A stretch of DNA of 64,000 nucleotides from Streptomyces adelaidensis (GCF_016598475.1 NZ_JAEMUX010000003.1:62001-126000), one strand, 5' to 3'. Positions 34,774-43,962 are shown, counted from the first letter of the stretch. A program made the numbers and translations. The notes: a model not told the origin generated them from the sequence alone.

Positions 34774-36030
34774 ATGAATACATTCTTAGCGCCCAGAGGC
34801 GTTTCCGCCGACGAAACTGTCGCCCTGCACCGAGCGCACCTGAGCAAGGGGAGAAGTCAGCTCGCCGCGATATTCGGTAGTCTCGTCGAGCAATCCGCTT
34901 CCGGCAGCCGCGTCACCACGACCGATGGGCAGGAATTCCTCAATTGCGGTGGCTACGGCGTGTTCTTCACCGGAGCCGGGCACCCGCATGTCGTTACGGC
35001 CGTGCAACAGCAGGCGGAAAAGCAGGCCCTTTCCACCCGTCTTTTCCTTGATCCCGCGGTCGGACTCGCCGCGCGGGAGCTGACCTCGGTGGCACCGGCC
35101 GGTCTTGAAAGGGTCCATTTTTCCGGATCCGGTACCGAGGCCACGGAGACGGCCATCAAACTGGCCAGGGCCCACGGGAAGCGCCGCCTGATCTCGATGG
35201 AGAACGGATACCACGGCAAGACCGTCGGCGCCCTGTCGCTGACGGCGAACTCCTTCTACCAGGATCCCTTCCGGCCGCTGCTGCCCGACGTGGACCACGT
35301 TCCCTTCGGCGACACTGCAGCGCTGGCCGAGACCCTCGGGGCAGATGGCGACGCCTGTGTCGTGCTGGAACCGGTACAGAGCGAGGCTGGCGTGATCGTA
35401 CCACCGCCCGGCTACCTCAAGGAAGTGGCGACCCTGTGCCGGGAGCACAACGCCTTTCTGGTGGTCGACGAGGTGATGACAGGACTTGGACGGCTGGGCG
35501 CTTGGTGGGGCTGCGACCTCGCGGAGGTGCGGCCCGACGTCCTGCTGGTCGGGAAGGCGCTCTCCGGCGGCGTGGTCCCGGTGTCGGCCGTGCTGGCCAC
35601 CCCCGAGGCGTTCGAGCCCTTTGATTCCGACCCCTTCCTGCACACCTCCACCTACTCGGGGGCGCCGATCGCGATGGCCGCAGCACGCGCCACCGTCGAG
35701 GTGATCCGTGACGAGGGCCTGGTCGACCGAGCCGCCGAGACCGGCGCGCGGCTGCTCGAAGCCCTGCGAGCCATAGCCGCCGACCGGGCCCCGGGCCTGG
35801 TCCGCGAGGTGCGCGGCGTCGGCCTGCTCATCGGCGTCGAACTGGTCGACGCCAGCCAGGCAGGGGAACTGCTGCTGGAGCTGGTCGACCGTCATGTGGT
35901 GGTCAACCACTCGCTCAACGCGCACCCGGTAATACGCATCACCCCGCCTGCCATCATCACCCCCGACGAGGAGACCCAGCTGCTGCAAGCGGTGGACGGG
36001 GCGCTGTCGGCCATGGCGAAGAAGTTCTGA
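34774..36030 (+). CDS. Class III (PLP) aminotransferase
   Basis: The 418-residue enzyme belongs to the ornithine/putrescine/GABA transaminase group, with D232 in VVDEVMTGLGR and the PLP lysine K261 in LLVGKALSGG. I propose that it aminates an aldehyde made by the reductase encoded next, giving the primary amine that the VlmH-like enzyme N-hydroxylates. Codon 5 is TTA (34786-34788), so translation should depend on the bldA leucyl-tRNA. It begins 55 bp after the SRPBCC gene. Confidence 0.9.
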   Translation: MNTFLAPRGVSADETVALHRAHLSKGRSQLAAIFGSLVEQSASGSRVTTTDGQEFLNCGGYGVFFTGAGHPHVVTAVQQQAEKQALSTRLFLDPAVGLAARELTSVAPAGLERVHFSGSGTEATETAIKLARAHGKRRLISMENGYHGKTVGALSLTANSFYQDPFRPLLPDVDHVPFGDTAALAETLGADGDACVVLEPVQSEAGVIVPPPGYLKEVATLCREHNAFLVVDEVMTGLGRLGAWWGCDLAEVRPDVLLVGKALSGGVVPVSAVLATPEAFEPFDSDPFLHTSTYSGAPIAMAAARATVEVIRDEGLVDRAAETGARLLEALRAIAADRAPGLVREVRGVGLLIGVELVDASQAGELLLELVDRHVVVNHSLNAHPVIRITPPAIITPDEETQLLQAVDGALSAMAKKF

Positions 36031-36065
36031 GTCCGGTCTCCCGACAGCCTCGAAAGGCCACGAAC

Positions 36066-37112
36066 ATGACCTTATTACGCAAGACCGTCCTGCTCACCGG
36101 CGGCTCCGGAGTGCTCGGCACCGCGCTCATACCGCAGCTGAGACACCATCGCATCATCGCCCTGGCCCATCGAAAACCCCCCTCCGGCTGCGACAAGGTG
36201 GTGCACGGAGACGTGTCCCAGCCCCTGCTGGGGCTGGACGCGGCCGACTACCACAAGCTCTGTGCCGAGGTGGACGCCGTGATCCACGCCGCGGGCATGG
36301 TGAAGTTCAGCAGCACCGCGGAGGAGATGGAAACCCTCAACGTCAGCGGCGCCCGTGGGATGTCGCGGTTCGCTGTCGATGCGGACGCACCCCTGATCCA
36401 CGTCAGCACAGCCTACGTCGCACGCGCGGAGGAGATCCAGGCGGCGGGCGGAGACCAGGCCGGCCGGGCTGGCAGCAGTCCGGCGCTGTACGTGACGTCC
36501 AAGGTCGCCGGCGAGGAGATCGTCCGGACGAGCGGCGCACAGGCCGTGATCGTACGGCCGTCGATCATCATCGGCGACTCCGTCACCGGGGAGATCTCCG
36601 AGGCGCAGGGACTGCACACCTTCGCCCACAACGTCCTGCGCAACCGGCTGCCGTTCGTGCCCAGCGACCCCACGGGCTACGTCGATTTCGTCCCGCAGGA
36701 CCTGGTAGCCCGGGCGATCGTGACGCTGATGGACAGGGACGTCCGGCAGGGGGAGTACTGGATCAGCAGCGGGTCCCACTCGCTCACCTCCCACCGGCTG
36801 ACCGAGGTGATCATCGAGGAGGCCGCCGCGCAGGGCATCACGGTCAACCCTCTGCGGGTGCTCGCCCCAGACATCGTGGAACGACTGATGCGCCCCGCCT
36901 TCTTCGATGTCGTACCGGACTGGGCGAAGGCCCGGCTCGATCGGCTGCTGGACATGACCGCCGTGCTCTTCCACAAGCACCCGATCCCCAGTTCGCTGAC
37001 CGAGATTCCCGGCTGTGAGTCCGCGGCGGACGTCAGGGCCAGCGAGAAGGCGTGGCGGGCCTCGATCCGCCACATGATCCAGAGCCGGTACAAGATCTAC
37101 GCCACGGCCTGA
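36066..37112 (+). CDS. Thioester-reductase-like extended SDR
   Basis: The 348-residue NAD(P)-dependent enzyme has TGGSGVLG at 11-18 and Y142-x3-K146 (LYVTSKVAGEE), and resembles the NAD_binding_4/thioester-reductase and fatty acyl reductase group. I infer reduction of an acyl-ACP or acyl-CoA to an aldehyde, feeding the aminotransferase. Codons 3 and 4 are consecutive TTA triplets (36072-36077), a strong bldA mark. The alternative is an epimerase or dehydratase of the same superfamily. Confidence 0.8.
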   Translation: MTLLRKTVLLTGGSGVLGTALIPQLRHHRIIALAHRKPPSGCDKVVHGDVSQPLLGLDAADYHKLCAEVDAVIHAAGMVKFSSTAEEMETLNVSGARGMSRFAVDADAPLIHVSTAYVARAEEIQAAGGDQAGRAGSSPALYVTSKVAGEEIVRTSGAQAVIVRPSIIIGDSVTGEISEAQGLHTFAHNVLRNRLPFVPSDPTGYVDFVPQDLVARAIVTLMDRDVRQGEYWISSGSHSLTSHRLTEVIIEEAAAQGITVNPLRVLAPDIVERLMRPAFFDVVPDWAKARLDRLLDMTAVLFHKHPIPSSLTEIPGCESAADVRASEKAWRASIRHMIQSRYKIYATA

Positions 37113-37137
37113 CCGCCCGAGTGTCAGGAGGAAAACC

Positions 37138-37596
37138 ATGAGCGCGGAGGAAGCCTTCGGACACCGGCAGAACTACCGCACCACGCGTGCGGAGTACCTC
37201 GGCGTCTTCGCCGTGGCTGCCGTCGCCTTTCTGTGGCACATCGACGAGGTGCGCTGGGGACCGGCGATCCTGCTGTTCGTCTACATCGACATCATCGGCT
37301 ACATCCCGGGCCTGATCGCCTACACCCTGTCCAGGGACGGGCGGATCCACCCGGTGTTCCACATCCTGTACAACGTCATGCATACCTGGCTGACAGCCGG
37401 CCCGGTGATCCTGCTGTGGGCCTGGCTGGTGGGTCCGGAATGGGCCCTGCTGGTCGTCCCGCTGCATCTGTTCGGCGACCGCGGTCTGCTGGGCAACTAC
37501 GCCAAGCCGATCAGCGAGCCGTTCGAGCACTTCGAGACCGGCCGTCAGAAGGCCTTCCGCACCGCACGGCAGGCGGCGGAGGTGCATGCCGTATGA
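37138..37596 (+). CDS. Small membrane protein, VlmO-like candidate
   Basis: The 152-residue protein has three to four membrane helices (AEYLGVFAVAAVAFLW, AILLFVYIDIIGYIPGLIAY, WLTAGPVILLWAWLVG, LLVVPLHLF) with His, Asp and Asn residues in or beside them (YIDIIGY, HPVFHILYNVMH, HLFGDRGLLGNY), as in membrane metal enzymes. Its stop overlaps the start of the VlmA-like gene (ATGA). In valanimycin biosynthesis the membrane protein VlmO rearranges the seryl-hydroxylamine ester to a hydrazine. Position and size fit that role; the similarity is from memory. Confidence 0.55.
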   Translation: MSAEEAFGHRQNYRTTRAEYLGVFAVAAVAFLWHIDEVRWGPAILLFVYIDIIGYIPGLIAYTLSRDGRIHPVFHILYNVMHTWLTAGPVILLWAWLVGPEWALLVVPLHLFGDRGLLGNYAKPISEPFEHFETGRQKAFRTARQAAEVHAV

Positions 37597-38570
37597 CGAC
37601 CTCGCGACAGGACGCGCTGGACAGCATCGCCGCGTACGCCGATCATCCCAGCGGGTTCCTCGCCTACAGCGACGGCATGGAGCACTACACCTCCGCGTCC
37701 GTGCCTGGTGTCATCGCCTACCGGCGGCGTGGCGGCACCGTGTTCACCTTCGGTGGGCCGTTCGCGCCCGCCGAGCACCGCGGCGCGCTGCTGGCCGAGT
37801 TCCAGGAGCGGGTGGTCGGCGGCCGGGACCGGCTGGTGGCCGCACAGGTCCGGGCCGCTGACCTGGACGTGTTCACCGGCCGGGACTGGACGGTCAACCA
37901 GTTGGGCAGCTCGTACAGCATCGATCTGACGGGCTTCTCGCTGAAAGGCAAGGCGCTTGCGAAGATCCGGCAGAACATGGCCCGGGCCAGACGGGAGGAA
38001 GTGTCGGTCCGCGAGGTGCCGGCCACCGACCCGCCGTCGGCGCTGGACGAAATCGACCGCATGTGGCTGCGCGAAAAGGGCTGGCACGTCAAGCGGATGA
38101 CCTTCCTGGTGGGCGAACGCACCGGCCGGGGTACCCCGCACCGGCGGCTTTTCGTGGCCGAGAGGGACGGGGCCGTGATCGGCTACGTCTCCTACTCTCC
38201 GGCGTACGGCAGCCGTCCCGGCTGGCTGTACGACCTGACCCGGCGCACCCCGGAGGCCTCGGTCGGCACGATCGAGCTGATCAATTTCGCCGCCCTGCAG
38301 ACGTTCACCGAGGAAGGAGCCGAATGGCTCCACCTGGGACTGACCCCGTTCGCCGGGCTCGGGACCGAGCCTGCCAACGCCAGCCCGCTGCTCACCCGGA
38401 TGGTGCGGCTGATCGCCGAGCGGGGCGCGTTCGTGTACCCAGCCCGATCTCAGCAGGCGTTCAAGCTCAAATGGGCGCCGCAGGCGATCGAGCCCGAGTA
38501 CGTGGCCTTCAGAGGCGGACCCCGGCCACCCTCCCTCTGGCAGCTGTTCCGCATCACCAACGCAATCTGA
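37593..38570 (+). CDS. DUF2156/MprF-like aminoacyl-tRNA transferase, VlmA-like
   Basis: The 325-residue protein matches the tandem GNAT-like domain of lysyl-phosphatidylglycerol synthases, without their membrane part: YRRRGGTVFTFGGPFAP, GKALAKIRQNMARARRE, FVAERDGAVIGYVSYSPA and FNFAALQTF-like INFAALQTF. VlmA of valanimycin is of this type and transfers serine from seryl-tRNA to a hydroxylamine. The neighbours here make that the best hypothesis. No seryl-tRNA synthetase gene is in the island, so the host enzyme would supply Ser-tRNA. Confidence 0.8.
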   Translation: MTTSRQDALDSIAAYADHPSGFLAYSDGMEHYTSASVPGVIAYRRRGGTVFTFGGPFAPAEHRGALLAEFQERVVGGRDRLVAAQVRAADLDVFTGRDWTVNQLGSSYSIDLTGFSLKGKALAKIRQNMARARREEVSVREVPATDPPSALDEIDRMWLREKGWHVKRMTFLVGERTGRGTPHRRLFVAERDGAVIGYVSYSPAYGSRPGWLYDLTRRTPEASVGTIELINFAALQTFTEEGAEWLHLGLTPFAGLGTEPANASPLLTRMVRLIAERGAFVYPARSQQAFKLKWAPQAIEPEYVAFRGGPRPPSLWQLFRITNAI

Positions 38571-38595
38571 CCCGACCAACCTTGAGGACGACAGG

Positions 38596-39546
38596 ATGAC
38601 GACGAACATCGCAACCGAGGCGGACTGGGACCTGGCTCCCAACGTGCTGGAGGGCGCCCGGACGCTCAGGCTCAGTCCCGAACAGTGCGACCTGGACTAC
38701 TGGATCGCCAACGTCGCCCAGGGCACGCTCAAAGGGCTGGTCAACGGCCACCACCCGGACGCCGTGACACCCGACTACATGGTCAAGCCCGGCCCCCTGC
38801 GCGACGCGCTGCTCTTCGAGTTCTCCTTCCGCTCCATCGCCGAGGACAAGGCCGCACGGGCCATCACCTCCCTGGTGCAGAACGCACCTGATGTGAAGTC
38901 CATGGAGTTCTTCGCCACTCAGCTCATCGACGAGGCCCGGCACGCACAGGCGTTCCGGGCGCACATGCTCGAAGTCGGCGTACCGGATGCAGAACTCGAC
39001 GGGGTCATCGAGGAGTACGCGGGCGAGAGCCGGCGCAACGTCCTGGACCCGCTGGAAGAGTTCGGTCTGGATGTGATGAAGGGGCCGCACGCCTTCGTCT
39101 CCGGAGTCGCGGTCCTGACCATCCTGGTGGAGGGGGTGCTGGCGCCCACCGGGGAACTCAGCGAGCACAAGTGGAAGGCCGTCGACCCTGCGGCGGCGAG
39201 CGTGGAGCGCGGAGCGGGCATCGACGAGATCCGGCATCTGACCGTCGGCAGCGAGATCGTCAAGCGGCACCTGGAGCAGGACCCGTCGCTCAAGGACCAT
39301 CTGACGGACGTGATCCGGCGCGGAAACGAGCTGTGGGCCAAGCTGCCGGTGTTCGCGGTGCTGCAGCGCCGTGAGGAGCTATTCCAGGCCGGCATCCAGC
39401 AGATCGCCGATGTCATCGGTGACCACGAGATCTGGCCGGGCCGCCGACTGCTGGACACCTCTCCGGACGAGAGGATCACCACAGCCCTGGACTGGTCGGC
39501 CCAGACGCAGGCCGCCCGCCTGGCCTACATGGGGATGGGCGAGTGA
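38596..39546 (+). CDS. Ferritin-like di-iron oxygenase, VlmB-like
   Basis: The 316-residue helical protein carries two E-x2-H motifs, E113-A-R-H116 and E211-I-R-H214, with further carboxylates E83 and E179 at the right places for a four-helix di-iron site. VlmB of valanimycin is a non-heme di-iron enzyme that oxidises the N-N bond of a hydrazine intermediate to the azoxy group. The neighbours support the same reaction here. AGGACGACAGG lies ahead of ATG 38596. Confidence 0.8.
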   Translation: MTTNIATEADWDLAPNVLEGARTLRLSPEQCDLDYWIANVAQGTLKGLVNGHHPDAVTPDYMVKPGPLRDALLFEFSFRSIAEDKAARAITSLVQNAPDVKSMEFFATQLIDEARHAQAFRAHMLEVGVPDAELDGVIEEYAGESRRNVLDPLEEFGLDVMKGPHAFVSGVAVLTILVEGVLAPTGELSEHKWKAVDPAAASVERGAGIDEIRHLTVGSEIVKRHLEQDPSLKDHLTDVIRRGNELWAKLPVFAVLQRREELFQAGIQQIADVIGDHEIWPGRRLLDTSPDERITTALDWSAQTQAARLAYMGMGE

Positions 39547-40457
39547 GCGACCGGCCCAAGCGTCCGTCGGCGGACTCCGCAGCCGATCGTTTCACGGTGC
39601 CGCTGCCGGACGGAGCCGAGCTGTCGGTGCTCCACTGGCCGGGCCCGGAGGGCACCCCTGTGGTGGTCGTGTGGCCCGCGCTCGGCGTACGGGCGCGGTT
39701 CTACCGGCGGTTCGCCGGCGCGCTGGCGGCGCACGGCCTGGGTGTGGCGGTGGCCGATCTGCGTGGGTACGGCGACAGCCGGCCCAAGCCCGACTCCTCG
39801 GCCCGGTACGGCTATCAGGAGCTCGCCACCGTGGACTACCCCGCCGTCTTCGCCGCTCTGCGCGAGCGGGCGCCGGGTAGCGCGGTGTTCTTATTGGGGC
39901 ACAGCATCGGCGGGCAGATCGGTCTGATGTACGCGGCCCGGAATCCGGCCGAGCTGGACGGGGTGCTGCTGGTCGCGGCGGGCACACCGCACTTCCGCAC
40001 CTATCCGGGGCTCACCGGGCTGATCCCGCTCCTGGGCACCAACGCCATCGCGGGTGTCGCGCGGCTGCGCGGCTACTGGCCCGGCGACGTCCTGCGCTTC
40101 GCCGGGCGTCAGTCCCGGGTCCTGGTCGGTGACTGGGCCCGGATGGCCCGCACCGGCCGCTACCGCCCGGCCGGCGCCGACGTCGACTACGAACAGTTGA
40201 TCTCGGACCTTCGCCTGCCGGTGTTCGCGGTATCGGTCGGCAACGACCTGCTGGCCCCGCCCGGCGCGGTGGACGCGCTGTGCGGGCTCCTGCAAGACGC
40301 GGAGGTGTCCCGCTGGCACCACGCCGACCGGCTCAGCCACACCGCCTGGGCCAACCGTCCCGAGCCGATCGCCAGGGAGATCGGCCGATGGATCGACAGC
40401 ACGCTCGCGAGCAAGCCCTGGCACGGACCCGTAGGAGACAGCAATGCGGTTTCTTGA
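39543..40457 (+). CDS. Alpha/beta hydrolase
   Basis: The 304-residue protein of the serine aminopeptidase/lysophospholipase-like group has the nucleophile elbow GHSIGG (S121), an Asp in VGNDLLAPP and a late His in HADRLSHTAW. It may hydrolyse an ester or amide of a pathway intermediate, or trim the final product. Codon 117 is TTA (39891-39893), the third TTA-bearing gene of the operon. The ATG overlaps the VlmB-like stop (ATGA type), and the gene overlaps the next by 14 bp. Confidence 0.87.
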   Translation: MSDRPKRPSADSAADRFTVPLPDGAELSVLHWPGPEGTPVVVVWPALGVRARFYRRFAGALAAHGLGVAVADLRGYGDSRPKPDSSARYGYQELATVDYPAVFAALRERAPGSAVFLLGHSIGGQIGLMYAARNPAELDGVLLVAAGTPHFRTYPGLTGLIPLLGTNAIAGVARLRGYWPGDVLRFAGRQSRVLVGDWARMARTGRYRPAGADVDYEQLISDLRLPVFAVSVGNDLLAPPGAVDALCGLLQDAEVSRWHHADRLSHTAWANRPEPIAREIGRWIDSTLASKPWHGPVGDSNAVS

Positions 40458-41574
40458 GTCAGAGCGCGAGACGCTGGAGACGTTCCTGCCCGGCCTGGAC
40501 GAGCGGCTGGCCGCTCTTCCTCTGAAGGAGCGGGAACGGCCGCAGGGCCCCTCACTGACCCTGTTCAAGGAAGCGGGCGGTCCCGGGCTCGTGGTGCCCT
40601 CGGAGCACCGGGGCCTGGGAGCGAGCGCCGTTCAGGCCGTACGGCTGCAGCGGGCTGTGGCCTCGCGCAGCCCGTCCCTGGCGGTGGCCACCACCATGCA
40701 CCACTTCTCGGTCGCGGGACTGATCCAGGCGTACGAGGCCACCAAGGGATCGGAGTGGATGCTCCTGGAAGCCGTCGCCGACCAGAAGCTGCTGATGGCC
40801 TCCGGGTTCGCCGAGGGAAGGTCGGGGCAGTCGATCCTGGCCTCCTCCATCACGGCCCGCCAGGACGGTGGCGACATCATCCTCAACGGAGTCAAGAAGC
40901 CCTGCAGCCTGTCCGCGTCGATGGATCTGCTGACCGCGTCCGTGATGCTCGACACCGACAGCGGTCCGCAGCTGGCCGTGGCGCTGGTCTCCGCCTCTGC
41001 CCCCGGCGTCTCCGTGCACCCGTTCTGGGGTACCACCGCGCTGGCCGGTGCCGAGAGCGACGAGGTACGGCTCGAGGACGTCCGGGTGCCCGCGGACATG
41101 GTGGTCCGCACCGAACTGGGCGAGGACGGCAGTCTGGACCGCATCCAGACCGTGGGCTTCATCTGGTTCGAGCTCATGATGGCGGCCTCGTATCTGGGCA
41201 TGGCCAGCGCGCTGGCGGAACAGGTGCTCGCCCGGGACCGGACGGACGCCGCCGAGCGGGCCCGGATCCTGGTGGAGCTGGAAGCCGCGATGGGCGCCAT
41301 CGTGGGCGCCGCCTCTCCGCTGGACGGCGACGGTCCCGCGGGGCAGGCGGAACTGCTGCAGTCGCTTGTGGTCCGGTTCTCGGTACACGACACCATCGAC
41401 CGGGTGGTGCCGCGCTGTCTGGAGGCCCTCGGTGGCATGTCGTACGTCTCCAGCGACGAGACGTCGTATCTCGCCGCGTGCGCGGCCGCATTGAAGTTCC
41501 ACCCGCCGTCGCGCGCCTGGTCCGCTCAGGCGCTGTGCACGGCCTTCGCCGGCGGACCGCTGGTCCTGGGCTGA
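40444..41574 (+). CDS. Flavin-dependent amine N-hydroxylase, VlmH-like (acyl-CoA dehydrogenase fold)
   Basis: The 376-residue protein has the acyl-CoA dehydrogenase fold (GPGLVVPSEHRGLGASAVQ, the central beta domain DIILNGVKKPCS, helical C-terminus LEALGGMSYVSSDETSYL). VlmH, the isobutylamine N-hydroxylase of valanimycin, has this fold and uses reduced flavin from VlmR. A flavin reductase gene is present downstream here, which supports a two-component monooxygenase rather than a dehydrogenase. I infer that it N-hydroxylates the primary amine. Confidence 0.8.
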   Translation: MRFLESERETLETFLPGLDERLAALPLKERERPQGPSLTLFKEAGGPGLVVPSEHRGLGASAVQAVRLQRAVASRSPSLAVATTMHHFSVAGLIQAYEATKGSEWMLLEAVADQKLLMASGFAEGRSGQSILASSITARQDGGDIILNGVKKPCSLSASMDLLTASVMLDTDSGPQLAVALVSASAPGVSVHPFWGTTALAGAESDEVRLEDVRVPADMVVRTELGEDGSLDRIQTVGFIWFELMMAASYLGMASALAEQVLARDRTDAAERARILVELEAAMGAIVGAASPLDGDGPAGQAELLQSLVVRFSVHDTIDRVVPRCLEALGGMSYVSSDETSYLAACAAALKFHPPSRAWSAQALCTAFAGGPLVLG

Positions 41575-41628
41575 ACCGAGCCGCCGTGGCCGGTCTTGAA
41601 GCGTTCACTTCTCTGGAAGGAATCCGCA

Positions 41629-42108
41629 ATGCCCTGCTTGATACGTGTCGAGGGTCTGCTCTCCAGTCAGGACGCGGACAAGGTGTTCGACCGCGTTCGT
41701 GACTTCGAGCGGTACGCCGACCACACCGACGCCGTGCGCGAGGTAACGCTAACCGCCGACGAGGCGGGCACTGTCGACTCCGCCTGGGCGGTGAACTTCC
41801 GCGGCGGCGTCCTGCACTGGACCGAACGGGACTTGATCGACCCCGCCGCCCGGACCATCACCTTCGAACAGCTCACCGGGGACTTCGCCCGGTTCGCCGG
41901 GAGCTGGGACGTCCAGCAGACCGACGACGACGTCGTGGTGCTGTTCTCCTGCGAGTTCGACATGGGCATCCCCAGCCTGGAGCCGATCATCAACCCGGTC
42001 GCCATGCGCGCCCTCGTAGAGAGCATCGGGCTCATCCTGCGCGGTCTGCTGGGAGAGGAAATCGAGCTCACCAGCAGCCACGAGGACACCGCGGTCGTCG
42101 GCTCGTGA
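41629..42108 (+). CDS. SRPBCC superfamily protein (second)
   Basis: The 159-residue protein resembles the polyketide cyclase/COQ10 group: VFDRVRDFERYADHTDAVREV at the start, HWTERDLIDPAARTITFEQLTGDFARFAGSW as two middle strands, long last helix. GGAAGGA precedes ATG 41629. Its stop is overlapped by the GTG of the MFS gene (GTGA), so the two are coupled. It is not a close copy of the protein at 34239. Role unknown. Confidence 0.87.
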   Translation: MPCLIRVEGLLSSQDADKVFDRVRDFERYADHTDAVREVTLTADEAGTVDSAWAVNFRGGVLHWTERDLIDPAARTITFEQLTGDFARFAGSWDVQQTDDDVVVLFSCEFDMGIPSLEPIINPVAMRALVESIGLILRGLLGEEIELTSSHEDTAVVGS

Positions 42109-43682
42109 GGGCCAGGGCGCCGGAAGGGCGCGGCCCACGCTCACTGCGCCTTGCCTTCATCTGCGCCGGCGTCGTCATGGTCTACCTGGACAGTACCGTC
42201 GTGGGAGTGGCACTCCCCGACATGCAGGAGAAGATGGACATCGGGGTCTCGGCCCTGCAGTGGGTGTTCGACATCTACGTCCTCACCTTCGCCTGCTTCC
42301 TGCTCACGGCCGGCACGCTCGGCGATGCCCTGGGGCGAGGCCGGGTCTTCCTGGTCGGTCTGACCGGCTTCACCGCCGCGTCGGTGGCCTGTGCGCTGGC
42401 CCCCGGCATCGAGGCGCTGCTGGTGGCTCGGGCCGTACAGGGTGTCTTCGGAGCCGTCATGATCACCGTATCGCTTGCCCTGATCCGGCAGCTCTACACG
42501 GAGGAGCGAGCGCGGGCCTCGGCGGTGGCGACCTGGGCCGGGGTGGGTGGCGTCGCCCTGGCCGCCGGTCCGATCGTCGGGGGGCTGCTGGTGGAGGCCT
42601 ACTCCTGGCAGAGCATCTTCTGGATCAACCTGCCGATCGGCATCCTGGCGCTCGGGGCTCTGGCCTGGGCGCTGCCGCTCGGCAAAGGCCGGGCGACAGC
42701 CGGGCGGAAGGCCGACTGGCTCGGTCAGCTACTGTTCGTCACCGGCATCGGATCGATGGCCTACGCCCTGATCGAGGCCGGCCAGCGGGGCTGGGGATCA
42801 ACGCTGGTCGTCGGGCTGCTCACCGGCTCGGTGCTGGTTCTCGCCGGGTGTCTGCGCTGGGAAAGCCGGACCGCGCACCCCATGCTGCCGCTGAACCTGC
42901 TGCGCCACCGGGTCGTGCTGATGACCTGCTCGGTCAACTTCCTCGGTTTCTTCGGCCTGTACGGGGTCATCTTCCTGCTCACTCTGTTCCTGCAGCAGGT
43001 GAACGGGCTCACCCCCGTGCAGACCGGTCTGAGGCTGTTGGCGCTGACCGCATCCATCACGGTGGCGTCGCTGATGGCGCCGACCGTGGCCGTCCGGCTG
43101 GGCACCCGGCTCGCCATCGTGGTCGGTTCCCTGGTGTCGGTCGCAGGGTTCGTGGGCCTGGTGGGCATGCAGGCCGACAGCGGCTTCGGAACGTACTGGT
43201 GGCCCCTGGTCCTGATCGGCACCGGCGTGTCCGTGGTCGGGGCACCGGCCACGGTGGCGCTGCTGTCGGCGGTGCCACCGGATCAGGCGGGTGTCGCCTC
43301 GGGGATGTCTCAGACCTGTCGCCAGGTCGGGGCCGTCTTCGGCGTGGCCCTCTCCGGCACCGTGGTCCAGCAGCGGCTGCACTCGGGTCTGCCGGACGTG
43401 CTGGCCGCAGTTCCGCTGCCGGACGCCGCCCGGGAGAGGCTGGCCGACGCGATCGAGCACGGGCAGACGGCCGGCACCGACGCTCTGCCGGCCGACATCC
43501 GGCAGAGCGTGCTGCGCTCGGTGGGCGACCTGATGGTGAGCGGGCTGCACACGGCCGTCCTGGTGGCTGCGGCGGGCGCGGCTCTGGGCGCCGTCGCGGC
43601 GGCCCTACTGCTGCGGCGACAGGGCAGCGGTTCGACGCCGGTACCCGCGGCGGCCGAACTCCCTCCGAGAACCTCCTCCTAG
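42105..43682 (+). CDS. DHA2 family MFS exporter
   Basis: The 525-residue transporter has 14 predicted membrane segments and the EmrB/QacA motifs (VMVYLDSTVVGVALPDM with the D-S-T-V-V block of TM1, GDALGRGRVFLVG, GGVALAAGPIVGG). It most likely exports the operon's product and gives self-resistance. The start is GTG 42105, overlapping the SRPBCC stop. It corresponds in role to VlmF of valanimycin. Confidence 0.93.
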   Translation: MRARAPEGRGPRSLRLAFICAGVVMVYLDSTVVGVALPDMQEKMDIGVSALQWVFDIYVLTFACFLLTAGTLGDALGRGRVFLVGLTGFTAASVACALAPGIEALLVARAVQGVFGAVMITVSLALIRQLYTEERARASAVATWAGVGGVALAAGPIVGGLLVEAYSWQSIFWINLPIGILALGALAWALPLGKGRATAGRKADWLGQLLFVTGIGSMAYALIEAGQRGWGSTLVVGLLTGSVLVLAGCLRWESRTAHPMLPLNLLRHRVVLMTCSVNFLGFFGLYGVIFLLTLFLQQVNGLTPVQTGLRLLALTASITVASLMAPTVAVRLGTRLAIVVGSLVSVAGFVGLVGMQADSGFGTYWWPLVLIGTGVSVVGAPATVALLSAVPPDQAGVASGMSQTCRQVGAVFGVALSGTVVQQRLHSGLPDVLAAVPLPDAARERLADAIEHGQTAGTDALPADIRQSVLRSVGDLMVSGLHTAVLVAAAGAALGAVAAALLLRRQGSGSTPVPAAAELPPRTSS

Positions 43683-43962
43683 AGCCGTGACCCGAACAGT
43701 CCGCCGAAACAGTGCACCGGCTCGCCGGTCACGGCGTGCGAGGGCGTCGAAGGACAAGCCACCAGGCGGACTGCGGAACTCGCGCACCACAGGTACCGCA
43801 TCCAGCCGTCGCGCGTCCGACGGAAGTTCGGCGGCAGGGCCCGTCCGGGCTACGGCCTGGGACCGGCCGCCCGGCAGGCGGTTGCCGCCGACGGCCCGCA
43901 CACGTGATCACGAAGCCCGGCGGCAACAGGCCACCGAATCGTCCCCCTAGGAGTGCACAGCC
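43683..43962. other. 280-bp gap inside the operon
   Basis: No gene can be supported here. Open frames exist on both strands but lack ribosome sites and consistent codon bias. The sequence just before the reductase start (CCCCCTAGGAGTGCACAGCC at 43943-43962) supplies its AGGAG site. The gap may be the remnant of a deleted gene or contain a second promoter. Confidence 0.5.

Noticed and set aside
34774..36030. Assignment of the PLP enzyme as the amino-acid decarboxylase of a valanimycin-like pathway
   Set aside because: The fold and the VDEV and K261 motifs are those of class III aminotransferases, not of the decarboxylase VlmD.
43687..43950. Plus-strand frame of 87 codons between the pump and the flavin reductase
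   Set aside because: Arg/Ser/Pro-rich product, no ribosome site, and no codon bias; treated as a gap.
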